Below, in pieces: positions 50,261 to 62,906 of a stretch of 64,000 nucleotides of DNA. How positions within the stretch are numbered: position 1 is the stretch's first letter; each line of letters opens with the position of its first letter. Where the stretch lies: assembly GCA_025667525.1 (NCBI GenBank), contig CM046874.1, positions 661,682,963-661,746,962 of the forward strand. The letters are read 5' to 3'. The translations under genes and the position numbers were made by a program. A model generated the notes under the pieces. That model was not told where the DNA came from, did no database searches, and saw only the letters and a list, made by a program, of their open reading frames with translations. Origin of the DNA: Glebionis coronaria. Lineage: Eukaryota > Streptophyta > Magnoliopsida > Asterales > Asteraceae.

Positions 50261-50899
50261 TTTACTCAAAATTCTTTCTTCATATTTTCTATGTTTTAGT
50301 TTTGTCTTTACTATTATTTTTATCTGTTTTACTCAATCCGACGTCTAAAGCGTCGATAATTATTACATGTAAATTAACAATAAATATTTAATTTTAATGA
50401 AACGTAAACATAAAAACTTTAAATTTCTTAGTTCGACCAATTATATAAAATGTTCAAAATAAATTTGAATTTAATTAACAAGATTTTTGTTGATTTATCG
50501 AAAATATTTAATAAGATTCGTAAATGTTTGAAAAATCTTTGTTTATTCTTTGGTAAAAAATTTCTTAGTTGAAAAGCAAAAATTATCGTTTCAGATTTCA
50601 AGTCATGGTTTAAATGGTTTCCTCAATTCCTCTTAGGTTATCTTGAGGTATACACAAACATTTACCCCTAAACAGAAGTTTAGTTAAATGGTTTGTGTAT
50701 AAGGGAATAATCCCTTAAAAATCCTTTGTTAAAACATTTATCAAAACATATTTGCACTTTTCTTTTTAGTAATACTCAAAGTCTTAAAAGGGCTCTTAAT
50801 TTTGGAAGAGTCAATATATATAAATATCTTACCATCATTAATCAAACGGTCACTTTATGTAAAGGATTAAGTCTTAAATCTCATGTTAATTATTCAAGG

Positions 50900-51570
50900 T
50901 ACAGGTTTTTATTGTACGGCCAATTCAGGTCAATTTATAAATGATTATTAACTCCTTTCTATTCTTATAAACAAACAAATAGTTCTTAATGATCACACGC
51001 ATGGATATATCAAATTACAGCCTACACACGTGATTCACCAAATTTATGAATGCTACATGTGTATTAGTCAATCCAAACGGCATCACGTGAAACTCATAAC
51101 GTTCATTACAAGTACCGGATGTGGTGATTGGAATAGATAATCTTTTTCGCGGATGCGAAGTTGACGATAACCATGCCATGGATCAAATTGCTAGAACCTG
51201 GTAAATGATCGAACAAATCTTCCATTTCGAGTAATGGATATCGTTTTCGATTGTCAATTTACTCAGTTCACCGTAATCTTATAAATATAAGGAATGATAA
51301 CACCATAGCTCTTCATGATGACAGGCTTGGTATAATAAAATCTTTCTCCGACAACTCTCTTAGTTGTACGGTAATTCCTTTAATTCAGATGGTGCTGACG
51401 TACAGTGCACATGCCACAGATGCAGCACCGGGAATATAATCAATACCAAATTCAACTTGCCTTAATGGCAAAAGTCTAGGTAATTCATTAACAAATACTT
51501 ACTAAAGTTTTAGATAACATAAACATCTTTTAGTACATTCATATTAGGTTCTTTCTAGATTATAATATCT
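50900..51570 (-). pseudogene. Element C reverse transcriptase fossil
   Basis: Collinear with B 30700-31230. It shares the two-base loss after the GAAPVA..Y segment (51391-51404 here, 30757-30771 in B) and the catalytic box IIKNY (50979-50993), where Asp of the IDD motif is replaced by Lys. It also has a private deletion of about 11 bp after the QGSS-like segment (about 51190). It cannot encode an active enzyme. Stretch 50260-50900 is the unreadable RNase H part. Confidence 0.8.
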
Positions 51571-54097
51571 ATGACTAATTCACAGCCATTCATGGTATAA
51601 TTTCAAGTCTAAATGCAGGATACGGTCATCCATCAAGAATTATTTAGATCACTTTTGATAATCAACATCTTATCTTTTAGGGGAATTATATTCGAGTTCC
51701 CATCAATTAAGACAATGTCGCCATGTCATGATCAATCAATCCATTCTACTGGTACTACCAACTTTCCAGTTTTATTGCCGTCGATAAGATGTGAACTTCT
51801 CAAAAGACTAATAATAACTCATAATCCTTCACCATTCAAGGATATATGGAGATATAACTAACCTTAAAAGAGTAAGGTCAACGCATAATCTATGCGAGAG
51901 AATTTCAAATCAGGTACAGACGAAAACATTTAACGAATATGAATATATCCTATGTTTTCATAATTTGAGTACGCATTCGAAAGCTCCTCGGATCGTTACA
52001 CAGGTCATTCAAATGAAAACTAATCAAAAGAAATGATAGGAACGCCGATACATCCAGTCGGGTATCAACACTCGATAAACAAATACTTTTCCTAAGAATC
52101 TTACTACGGGAGAATTGGACAAGAACGGAATATCAATTGTCAAATAAGACAAATTCCACAGATGAGTAAATTCAACTCAGAAGAATAGATGCTATAGGCA
52201 CATATGTAGGTGTCCCTAACACTATGTCCCTATTTTTCACTTCTTGCAGATCTCATAAAATTTAATCTTTCACAATCTTCAAAGAAAATATAGTGTTTAT
52301 TATTCAGTTTTATGGTGACTACTAATCAGCCTTGCATGGTCCATTCCAAATTGTATGTAGGCGCGCAACTATATACAATTTCAAGATTAACGATGCAATA
52401 CTCAGTTCGTCAAAATTTTATCATCATGTTTATAATAAAAACATTTTCATGCTTAATTCTTAAATAAGAATCAAAAATAAATTTACCATGATTTTTCTTT
52501 GTTATGAAAACAATTAGGTTTTCCAAAGTGTTTTATAAACAACTTTATTTCAATAACAATCACTTATAAATCTCACTATGAATAATCCTTATAGTGATGA
52601 AATTCAATTTTTCTCAAGGCATACTGTTTTATCTTATAAAAACAATGAGTGATCTACAGAAGAGTGATGAAAGCTTGTTCACCAAGAACTAACTACAATA
52701 TAATAGGAAATGAGCTTAGCCAAATAATCTTGAGGTTCATGACCTCGATGGCACTCACGAAGAATAATCCACAACGTAACTCAAATCAAGATGAGTACTC
52801 GTTCAATGGTTACATCACTAATGTGAGCATTAGGATGAAGCAAGAAAAGATAGATAACATCGATACATGTAGAATTTAGCAATCAAAGGTAGTCTTTTTC
52901 ATTAATCGCAAACAAGTCAAAATAGTACCGTAACACATTACATGTCACTATGTCATACAATTCTCAAAACTCATCCTACCAACTGATATCTCAGTTAAGT
53001 TAGGGATTTTTAAAAGATACCACAATGAATACTAATCTACAAGAGTCTTTAGGTGTCCCACCTGTCCCGGAAGATCCATCGGTCCCAATTCAGAAGAAGA
53101 TTTCTTCAATTTATTTCTTGGACACTGGGCATCCTCGTTAGTGGACAATGGCCTAGGAACAACACTTATCACAAACTAACAATCAATTAAAACCTTATAA
53201 TTCAATCACAGAACTTAACGACTTCCTTTTATCAATCTCATATTCCATACGGGTTAAATTTTTACTTTATTCAAGTTATAACAAATTTTATACTCAATGT
53301 GATATCCTACTTCATTCTTCAATACTTTCAATCTTATTCTTACACCTTTAAAGGGCAACGTAAGTTCGATATTATCAACACTTAATTTCCAATCCTATAG
53401 CTCTTTCAACAACAATTATCAAATGAGTCACTAGCATGAGATGACTCACACATTCAATTAGACTTCTCAGAAAGGTACTAGTGGCATGAGGCTTTTGGGT
53501 AATGGTTCCAATTACAGCCTCAAGTGCAACATTCACCCTTTCGATTTCAAATTTAAGAATTGGATGACAACGAATCAGATGACATCTTTCTAGGTGGTAA
53601 CGTTTTGTCAAACTCCACTCTATAAGGAAAGATCATCATGACATCGATATCAGTTTTAATCTCGCCAATTCTTTCTTAATATCACGATCAACTAATATCT
53701 ACACTTCTACGAATATCAACCATTTTGTTGGGATCATAAATATCCGCAACTTGGTTTAGATCTAGGATAGCTAGAATTCCTACGAGAATAGCTTTGATTA
53801 ATTTACTAGGGGATTTAGGGATCCTTGTGACAATCTACGTCGTATAAATACCTCGTATAAATATCAAAATAATCATCAAACAATCATGTAATAAAAGTAC
53901 ATCATATATATATAATCCAAGTTATATATATATTTAAAATATCACTTCTCAGTCTGGCCTTGTAGGTAACTCGGGAATTCTTCGGCACCGTTATAGTCAA
54001 AAGATTTTTAGACATTTTTAGAAAAATGTATATAGCTAAAAGATTTTGAAATGTTTTCTTCAAAACCTTAGTTTTAAAAATCTTTCGTTCTCTATAA
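51571..54097 (-). pseudogene. Element C gag/protease region, decayed
   Basis: This is the counterpart of B 28253-30699, full of stops, with no domain recognised. Near 53900-53940 it has only short TA runs in place of B's long microsatellite, MITE and Helitron. It therefore shows the empty site. Confidence 0.6.
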
Positions 54098-54117
54098 CGA
54101 GAGCTCTGGTACCAAAC
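54098..54117 (-). other. Primer binding site of element C
   Basis: On the - strand GTTTGGTACCAGAGCTCTCG directly follows the LTR. TGGTACCAGAGC differs by one base from the initiator-Met tRNA site TGGTATCAGAGC used by many chromoviruses. Confidence 0.8.
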
Positions 54118-57100
54118 TGTAACACCCCCAAATTTATACAACTCAGTACAGCGGAAGACTCGTTGGTGTTACGGGATAGCACATTACTCACATCATAGAC
54201 AACACATAAAAATCGCGTCGTTTAATAATAAAAGCATTTCCATTCATAAATATCAAAGTTACATCGGTCCCAAGTCATATTATTTCATACAAAGTTTTAC
54301 AAAGTATTTGAATGGAAATTATTGTTTAAGTGCGGGCCATGAATTCTTGTCGTCTTCCCGAGAATTACCTTCAAGTACCTGAGATAAAACATCTTAAAAG
54401 AAAAGGTCAGCGATAACGCCGAGTGAATTCATAGAGTTTAATAAACCATCAATATAATATCGGTATAGAATTATTACCGAAAATCATTTTGTACAAATCA
54501 TTTTAATAGGCCATAAAATAGCCAAAGTCATTTTATACAATCCTTATCGAAAATCATAATATAGTCATTTGCCTTAAAAATCATTATACGAGCCAATGTC
54601 GTAAAAACATCATACAATACGTCTTATGACGTTGTATGAAAATAAAAACCGTTATATGAATATGGTTATGAAAACCAAAACACGAACATAATATCAATAG
54701 TATGACCCTGTATTGCTAGTCAGGCAATACGTCGTAATTCGGAGCGTCTAGTAGTATTTCGTTAGTTTGGATTATTATAAGCCGCATGACATTGTTACCT
54801 TACTAAACCAACAACGGGTAGCTAACCCGATACTCAATTTGCCCATCTAAAGTAGCGTGTCGTCACAAAGGTCACGCTATGGAAATCTTCTCATACATAA
54901 ATTCGCTTACCAATAAATGTGGCACGACGGGGATCAACCGTCAAGGCGCGAACTGGGGTGATCGTCCCCAAATAGTACTATTATATGCTTAAGCGTCTAC
55001 CAAATCCCGATAGTTCACAATTCATGCTAATGGGACTTTTAGTGACATAACCTAACTTTAATAATCCATTTAGTTTCATCTATCGGGTCCTTTAATCATT
55101 TATCGGGTCATACAATCGGGTCATACAATCATTCGGGTCCAAATCAATAAACAAACAATCGGGACAAATGGTGTCCTATTTTATAAAAACTAACATGTTA
55201 TCTCCCTCGCGGTTTTATAAAACATTTATAAAAACATTTAAAAGAGTGCGAGGCTATGAACTCACGTTGATGTGGGAAGGCGGGTTATCGGCAATTCGGA
55301 CGTACGATACGTGCTTCAATCACGGAAACCTAGACAAATAATACTCGTCTTAGACTCATGTCCAATGACTTTATAAAAATAACAATTATGTATACATATG
55401 ATGATTATGTATATATGATGATCAAGTGGGTTTACATATTCTCGTTTACTCATTTTAGTGTTTACGTTTTGGTAACTTTTTACTAGTTTACTAGTTTTAC
55501 CTATTTATCTATTTTAAGTCCAATAAGCTTATTATAAGTTCTTTAACTTGTTTAATCCATTTTATACTTATATTATCAGTATCTATACTTTCCATGTTGG
55601 GCCCAAATGGGTTAAGCCCAATAAGTTCTTTTTATAAGTGTTTATCTTATTTAGTCCAATTATTAGTCCAATATGTTTAGTTAGCTCGTTAATGTCCGTA
55701 TGTCCTATAGTTCGGGTTTTATCGGTTTTTACTTGTTATATATGTTTATATATCAGTATATGAGTTTTATAAAGTTTACATTAGACGGGTCCAACCATCT
55801 AAGTTTTATTTAACAAAAACGTTAATTTTACGATAATAGCCGAAAAAGTCGTAAAAATCATGTTTATAGTTTTATAACTTATAAAACTTAACAAGTTACC
55901 ATTTTTATAAAATGTCCACTTATTTACCATTGTACATATTTATATAAATGAAATATATAAGTTAGTGGGTTTTAATTTATATTTTATACTATTTTTTTAG
56001 TGCTTATATAATACTATTATACTTTAATTTCCAAAATCTGATTTTTATTTTCATCTTCACCAAAACTGTCATATCTAGAGTTCTATATGGAGATAGAAGC
56101 TCAAATATTTATCACATAAACTACATGATTTGTGCGCCATTTAACTCTTCTATAGCTACTGTTGAATCATCCTCTAAGTATTTTCTAAAAATCGTCCAAA
56201 ACAGTGAACTCAGATTTGTACTTTAAACTTGTTTTGATCATATCTCACTCATTACAATGATTCCATTGCATGGCCAACTCTCACATGTGTACAAGACATA
56301 TTACTTACTGTATATTGATTCTACTTCATCATTTTATCAGTTCATGACATGTTTCTTTACTGTTTTATACAGTCATCATTTTTAAGCAAGATTTTAGCCT
56401 TATTTCTTATAGTTTTACATCTTTTTAAGCATGTTTATCAACAACAAATCCCCACACAACACTTTTAATCATCATTCATCATCATATACATATACATAAG
56501 TAAAATAAATACAAGATTACATAATCAAAAATAACAAGAGGATGAGGAGGACAATCTTTATACCACCAAGTTGATGTAGGTTGTGATTTGGACATGGATT
56601 TTTATGGAGAAACTTGTGGATAACCAAGACAATCTTCAAGACCACCAATATTCATAAACTCCTTGTGGAAAATCAGCCCCAATACTTCATGGAAACTCCT
56701 CCTTTGATGTTATAATCACCACCAATCAATAGGGTTTCAAAAGGGCTTCAACATGTGCAAGAATAACATAGGATTTCATGGTTGATTTTTGATCAATGGT
56801 GGTGGTTCATGGTGAAAGTGGACGACACATTTAAGGTTAGAGAGAGAGATGAGAGTGTTTGCATGAGTGGAAAATGAGTGTGTGGTTTTGGCTAGTGGTT
56901 TAGCTAGTTTTGATGGAAGTAGCTTAACATTGAAGCTAAACTAGACAAGTGTTGCTAGTTTGTTAAAGTTTTGACACTTAAGGTGTTGGTGGAGCAAGTT
57001 AGGACGGTTTGAGTGGGGGTGGGACAAGTGTCCCACTTGTCTCATCCCCATTTATTTACGGGTACTCCTCGATTCCAGTTTCCTCGATTTGCGTGCCCTC

Positions 57101-57552
57101 GGGTCGTTTTACGAAAAACGTTTTTATAAATTATGAATCAATGTCACAAAACGAATCCAATAAGAATTGTTTCATCAAAAACGGAGTTTGAAAACGTAAA
57201 TACGTAATCCTAGGGTTTCCGGTTTAGTCGTAAAGGACGTTAAAATAAAATCGTAAGTCCTAATCTCTTCTCGTAAATTTGTGAGTTTATGAACCAACAC
57301 AAGTTTAAAACTCCAAAATAATATTCACGGATAAATTTATTTTCTGATATGTCGGACTGTCACCAAAACGGTGTATGTAAACGTAAGCACGTAACGTAGA
57401 ATCCTTCGGTTTAGACGTAGTCGATGCTACTTCAAGACGTAAATTCAAATTACTTCCCAAAAATAAGTGAGTTCATATTATAACATTAAAATAATGTTTT
57501 CAAATAATTATTGAGAATAAAAATATCAACCATAAATTGACGGATTGTCACA
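54118..57552 (-). repeat. Element C 5' LTR (right copy)
   Basis: 3435 bp, copy of 45318-48753. Short frames in it are chance. Confidence 0.95.
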
Positions 57553-57557
57553 AATTG

Positions 57558-57791
57558 AACTCGTCTTATGGTTTTCTTCTTTAATTAGACTTGGTTCTTC
57601 GACTTCATTAAACTTGAGTCTTTAGACTTTTTCTTCGATAAATCTTCAGAATAGGTCTTGGACTTCCGTTCTTTTTGCACTCTTGATCTTTTGACTTTGT
57701 CTTTTGTCTTTTTTCTTCGATAAAATACACGTTTTGGCTTGGTTATTATTATAATTAAGTGGTAAAGGGATGGGTTTTTTCACACCTATCA
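57558..57791 (-). repeat. Element N 5' LTR, part 3
   Basis: It continues N's LTR after element C and ends CACACCTATCA. About 100 bp present in the other LTR (between two ATAAAA repeats) are missing here, near 57722. Confidence 0.92.
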
Positions 57792-59950
57792 GTGATGAGT
57801 TGGCCATTCACTGGAATCACTAAAATGAGCAAAATATGATCAAAATACTATTAAGGTACAAATCTGTATAGTCTGTTTTGGACGAATTATTAGGAATACT
57901 TAGAGGATGATTGAGCAGTAGCTAAGGAGTTATTTGTAGCACATATCATTTAGTTTGTGCTGCCCAAATTTGAGCTTCTATCTCCTTGTAGAACTCAAGA
58001 TATGGCAAAATGGTGAAAGTGACTTTGATAATCAGATTTGTAAATAAATGTATATAATATAAAATGAGCACTCAAGTAATATTATTATAAAATACATATA
58101 TAAAAACCACTAACTAATGATAATATTTATAAAATCAGTTGTATACTATGATAAATAAGTATGGCATTTTTATAGAAAGTACAAACTCAAATGTTTTCTA
58201 AAGTTATAAAATTATATATAAGTTTTACGTCTTTTTGGCTAAAACCAAAAGATTAACGTTTTCGCCAAATAAAACTTAGACGGTCGGACCCGTCTAATGT
58301 AACATTTTTATAACTCATATACTGATATGTAAGTACATTTGACAATTAAAAACCGATAAACCCGGGATTTATAACTTATAGACCTTAACAGGCCAAAGTA
58401 GCCTTATTGGACCATTAGCCCAACTAGTTTGGCATAACACAAATGGACTTACTCATGGGCTTAACCCACTTGGGCCCAACATATGAGTATAAGCCTGGTA
58501 TAAAAGTATAAATGGGCTAATATAATGAATTGAACTTTTAATAGGCTTATTGGGCCTTAATATGTAAACAAGTTAAAACTAGTATAACTAGTCAAAATTA
58601 ACTAACAGATAACAACTATAATGTTGTATAAAGAGATAAAATCCCACTTGATCATCATCATACTTACAATATAATCATATATATACATAACTATTAATTT
58701 TATAAAAGTCATTGGACAAGAGTCTAAGACCGAGTATTATTTGTCTAGGTTTCCGTGATTGAAGCACGTACCGTACATCCAAAACACCGATAGCCCGCCT
58801 TTCCCAATCAACGTGAGTTCATAGCCTCGCACTCTTTTTCAATGTTTTATGAAATGTTTTACAAACCCGCGAGGGAGATTACATGTTAGTTTTAATAAAA
58901 ATAGGACACCAGTTGTCCCGATTGTTTGCTTATTGATATGGACCCGAATGATTATATGAAATGATGAATGATTATATGACCCGATGAATGAAAAGAAGTA
59001 GGTTATTATTAGTTAGGTTATGTCACTAAAAGTCCCATTAGCATGAATTGTGAACTACCGGGATTTGGTAGACGCTTATGCATATAATAGTACTATTTGG
59101 GGAAGATCACCCCAGTTCGCGCCTTGACGGTTGATCCCCGTCGTGCCACATTGATTGGTAAGTGAATTTATGTATGAAAAGATTTATATAAGTGTGATTA
59201 TTGTGACGACACGCTGTTTTAGATGGGCAAAGGAAATACAGGTTAGCTACCAGTTGTTTGTTATAATAAGGTATCAATGTCATGCGGCTTATAATAATCC
59301 AATAATGAAAATACTGATGTATGAATTAAATTATAATATATTGCCTGACTAGCAATACGGGGTCTTATTTCTGATATGATGTTCTTGTTTTGGTTTTGCA
59401 TAACCATTTTCATATAATGATTTTTATTAAACTCTATACAACGTTATAAAACGTATTGTATGATATTTTTACGACAATGGTTCGTATAATGGTTTTGAAG
59501 GAAAAAGCCTAGCTTATGATTTACGACCAAGATTTGTATAAAAATGTCTTTATCCTATTTTATGGCCTACGACAAAGAATTGTATAAAATGTTTTTCGGT
59601 AATGATTATATACCGATGACATATTATTGCTTTTAATTAAACTCTATGAATTCACTCGGCGTTTCGCTGACTTTTTAACATGTTTTATCTCAGGTACTTG
59701 AAGGTAATTCTCGGGAAAACGACAAGAATTTATGGTCCGCATTCAAATAAATTTTCCATTCAAATGTTTTGTAAATTGTATGACATATTATGACATGAGG
59801 ACCTATGTAATTTGATATTCATGAATGGAAAATGCTTTATTATTAAATGACGTGATTTTTAAGCGTTGTCTATGATTTGAGTAATGTGCTATCCCGTAAC
59901 ACCAACGACTCTTCCGCTGAACTAAAGTATGAATATTTGGGGGTGTTACA
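57792..59950 (+). repeat. Element B 3' LTR, right part
   Basis: It starts with the target duplication copy gtgat (57792-57796) and continues the LTR to GGGGGTGTTACA at 59950. It is collinear with 17264-19806 and with C's LTRs in reverse. No gene. Confidence 0.9.
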
Positions 59951-59989
59951 AAAAAAGTGTCAGCAAGAAAGGAATTTATATTTTATATT

Positions 59990-62336
59990 ATGTGTAAAAT
60001 TACGATGACAAGAATACTTTGTTTGGTTAGGAAAATTACATCTCATAGAGATACATCCATCTATACTGAACTGGTCCACCAAGAATAGCTTTCACGAGTC
60101 AAATGTATTACCAGGTGTTCCATTAAGTCAAAGAATCCAGGAGGGAAAATTTTTCTCTAACTTGCAAATTGTTTCAACAATGCTATGTTGCAAAAGTATT
60201 CATTCACTTGTGTGCAAGACCCTTGCATGTATTGTATGAAAGAATGCGCTTAATTATGTAATTACATCTCATATTGGGTTTGGTATTATGCCTCTTAAAG
60301 CAATTGGCAAAAGTCCCTGCATAAACATGTGACACTCATGACTCTTGAAACTATAAAAACTCTGATCTTCAAGGCCAACACATCCCCCCAGGTTTGAAGC
60401 ATACCCATCAGGGAATTTAAGGTGAGTCAGCCATTCACAAATTTTACCTACTTGTGGTTTCGTCAAAGTGTATGATGCTTTTGGTTTCATGTCCTTAGTT
60501 CCAACTTGACGGATATGCAACTCTGCTCGATTGCAATACTTTTTAACATCTTTCCTAGCCTTTACATTGTCTTTCGTTTTTGCAGTGCCCATGACCGTAT
60601 TGAAGAGATTTTTAAAAACGTGTTTCTCAATGTGCATTTCATCAAGGTTATGTCTGATTAACAAAGTATGCCAATACGGAAGCTCCCAAAAGATGCTTCT
60701 TTTTACCCAATTATGAGTTTTCCCAAAACCAACAAGTTTATGATTGTTTTTTCTATAGGGGTTGCCTTTGTAAATGGTTGGATAGTGACGACTTGATCCC
60801 AAATTTGATCACCGCTAAGCTCCGGTGGTGGATCACCAAGAACAATATTACCAGATATAAATCCTCGTGTATCTTTCCTATATGGGTGGGTAGAGGGTAA
60901 AAAATTTCGGTGACAATCAAACCAACATGGTTTCCCTCCGTTTTCTAACTAAAACGATCCCGAGTTACCCATATAGTACGGGAATGCTAATTTCCCATGA
61001 TTGCTCCAACCAGACAACATCTCATAAGCAGGAAAGTCGCTAACCGTCCAAACAAGAACGACCTTCATCGTGAAGTTCTGCTTACGTGCCGCATCGTAAG
61101 TCTCAATCCCATCATTATACAAAGTTTTCAAATCGTCTACTAATGGCCTTAGAAACACATCTATATTCTGACCCGGGATCTATTTCCCTGGAATAAGCAT
61201 GCTTAGTTCAACATATGACTCTTTCAAACCCGTCCAAGGAGGTAAGTTATATAATGTAAGAAAGACGGGCCAACATGAATAAGATTTTGAATTTGAGATA
61301 TGCGGACTAAATCAATCCGTGCATAACCCTGGTCGAACATTTCGTATTTCACTGGCGAATTATGAATCAATCGAGTCAAAGTGCTTCCAAGTTACCATCA
61401 CTCAGATGGACCATTGTTCCCAGTTGTGTTTTATGGTCAAAGTGCCACGTCATATATTTTGCTGTCTGTTTTTACATACACAACCTTTTTAGTCTTAGAG
61501 TAATCGGTAAATAGCGTAAAACAAAGTGACGAAGCAAGCCGAGTCTACCACTCTTGTAACGACTATGTCCACACACCCGACAGTGTGTCAAACTAAAGTC
61601 ATTTTTACCACAGAATAACATGTAATGATTTTTGCAAGCATGGATCTTTTCTTTCGGTAAAGAAAGTGTTTTTTCAAACTTTTCTTTGTCTCACAGAAAT
61701 TCTTAACTAGTTTCTCACTTAGGGGTAATGACTTCTTAATGATAGGAATCAGTCGGTTATATGAAGCCTCACTTACATTGTTTTCTGACTTCCAATTCAG
61801 CAACTCTGAAACAATTTGTAATTTCGAATAATTTTGGAACCCATCCCACAAAGGATTAACAACAATAGCTAACATATCATAGAACCCCTTCGAGATGGAT
61901 TAGGGGCTTGTTCAGTTGAAGAATTTGAGTTTGAATTTGGTTCAAATGACGCACTGTTGAATATAGTTGGACCTATTGCATCCATTACCATTTGCTTGCA
62001 TCCATCAACTTCGTCATCTTCGATCGGATTAGAAGGTTGGCCCTCATGTTGAAATCTTGTAGGTGTTTCACCATATGCCCAACAACGAGATGTATAATTC
62101 TAGGTGAATCCTTCTTTTAATAGGTGATACTTCACATCATCCCTTGTCTTAAAAGGTTTGTTATCGCACTTTGCATAAGTACATTTGAAACGGTCTTTAT
62201 CAACAAACTCTTTATTAGAAAAAGCATAGTCTAAAAATGACTCTACTTTATTGCGGTAAGTTTTACTAAGATACTCATCATCATCTGTCTTATTGTACAT
62301 CCATTCTCTATCCCTAAGCTTTAACACTGTGACTGC
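59990..62336 (-). pseudogene. CACTA (En/Spm-type) transposase TNP2, broken
   Basis: Domains in order on the - strand: the transposase-associated domain (62327-62100, with DREWMYNK, YAKCDNKPF and KYHLLKEGF); a linker with a frameshift near 61890; then FYDMLAIVVNPLWDGF and ELLNWKSENNVSEASYNRLI (61875-61740). A zinc-like CxxC region with stops follows (about 61600). The TNP2 core reads WPVFLTLYNLPPW (about 61270), FLRPLVDDLKTLYNDGIETY (61158-61080) and VSDFPAYEMLSGW (about 61040). ELPYWHTLLIRHNLDEMHIE (about 60690-60630) and KFPDGYASNLGG (about 60420-60380) come next. DUF4218-type GGPVQYRWMYLYE lies at about 60075. Stops and shifts occur at several joints. The gene is cut at 59951 by element B. 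Such transposases excise CACTA elements; this copy cannot. Confidence 0.9.
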
Positions 62337-62570
62337 CTACAACCATGTAAATGTAGCATGTTAGTTTCATACTATCAAAATATAAGCACAACACATCATC
62401 AAACCAAAAATACTAACAAAGGGGTGAAAAGAGGTTTGGGTAGTTAGAATTAATTAAAGAAGGACATGATGATTTAGAATATACTATCATGGTGAAGGAC
62501 AGTATAACTAAGAAATACGATAGGTGTTAATTCATTGTAATGGTTGCATAAACTGACAGTCTACATGTAT

Positions 62571-62906
62571 TTATATTTGTATGCATATTTCTGCTGTCAC
62601 ATTCTTAGACTCGACTCCTATGATTTTGAAAACCAAGTTGGTAAATTTGATAAGTTTGTGGGAAGGTACTTTCTTCGCAGCATGATATTCAGTTGGACAC
62701 GTTAATATATTATCATGATGAAGTATCGCCTGCAATTGGAGTGTTGTAGATAATGGTGGAAGAAGAAGTGTGTGACACACCTGGTGGAGTGTTTGCATGG
62801 GGTTCCATGTCAGATCCACAATACATGATGACTGGTAAACGAAGTTGTACTGGTGCTCCATCCTTGGGATCCAAAAATGTTCAGGTGTGTTCCTTTTTAT
62901 ATACAA
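62571..62906 (-). other. Region open on both strands upstream of TNP2
   Basis: Two alternatives are visible. On the - strand a frame at about 62890-62722 (DPKDGAPVQLRLPVIMYCGS ... STIIYNTPIAGD, stop TGA) looks protein-like. On the + strand ATG 62753 opens MVEEEVCDTPGGVFAWGSM and runs to a good donor, GTTCAG|GTGTGT (about 62884). One is likely an exon of the CACTA element's second gene or of a neighbour. I cannot tell which and recognise neither. The 230 bp between here and TNP2 (62337-62570) show nothing. Confidence 0.35.

Larger units (their letters stand above)
45318..57552 (-). mobile_element. Element C: complete chromovirus-like Ty3/gypsy element with dead pol
   Basis: Two LTRs (45318-48753 and 54118-57552) with TGTAAC...GTCACA ends surround a 5.36-kb interior. 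The - strand primer site at 54098-54117 gives the orientation. A perfect AATTG duplication (45313-45317 and 57553-57557) flanks it. In the first 500 bp the LTRs differ at about 7 positions, so it is a young insertion. The interior is badly degraded in the same way as element B's, so its own coding capacity was gone before it moved. Confidence 0.93.
34721..57791 (-). mobile_element. Element N: non-autonomous LTR retrotransposon with Athila-compatible ends
   Basis: Both ends carry LTRs starting TGATAGTTGG and ending CACCTATCA on the + strand. The primer site (40299-40316) reads TGGCGCCGCTGCCGGC on the - strand next to the right-hand LTR, so the element points left. Between the LTRs (36607-40317) there is no RT, protease or integrase. 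There is only a 496-codon Cys-rich/acidic reading frame and a 3' region partly shared with the Athila element (36990-38000). The right LTR is interrupted by a solo LTR and by element C. Without these, N is about 7.4 kb. Retrotransposition must have been in trans, most likely by Athila-type enzymes. Confidence 0.88.
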
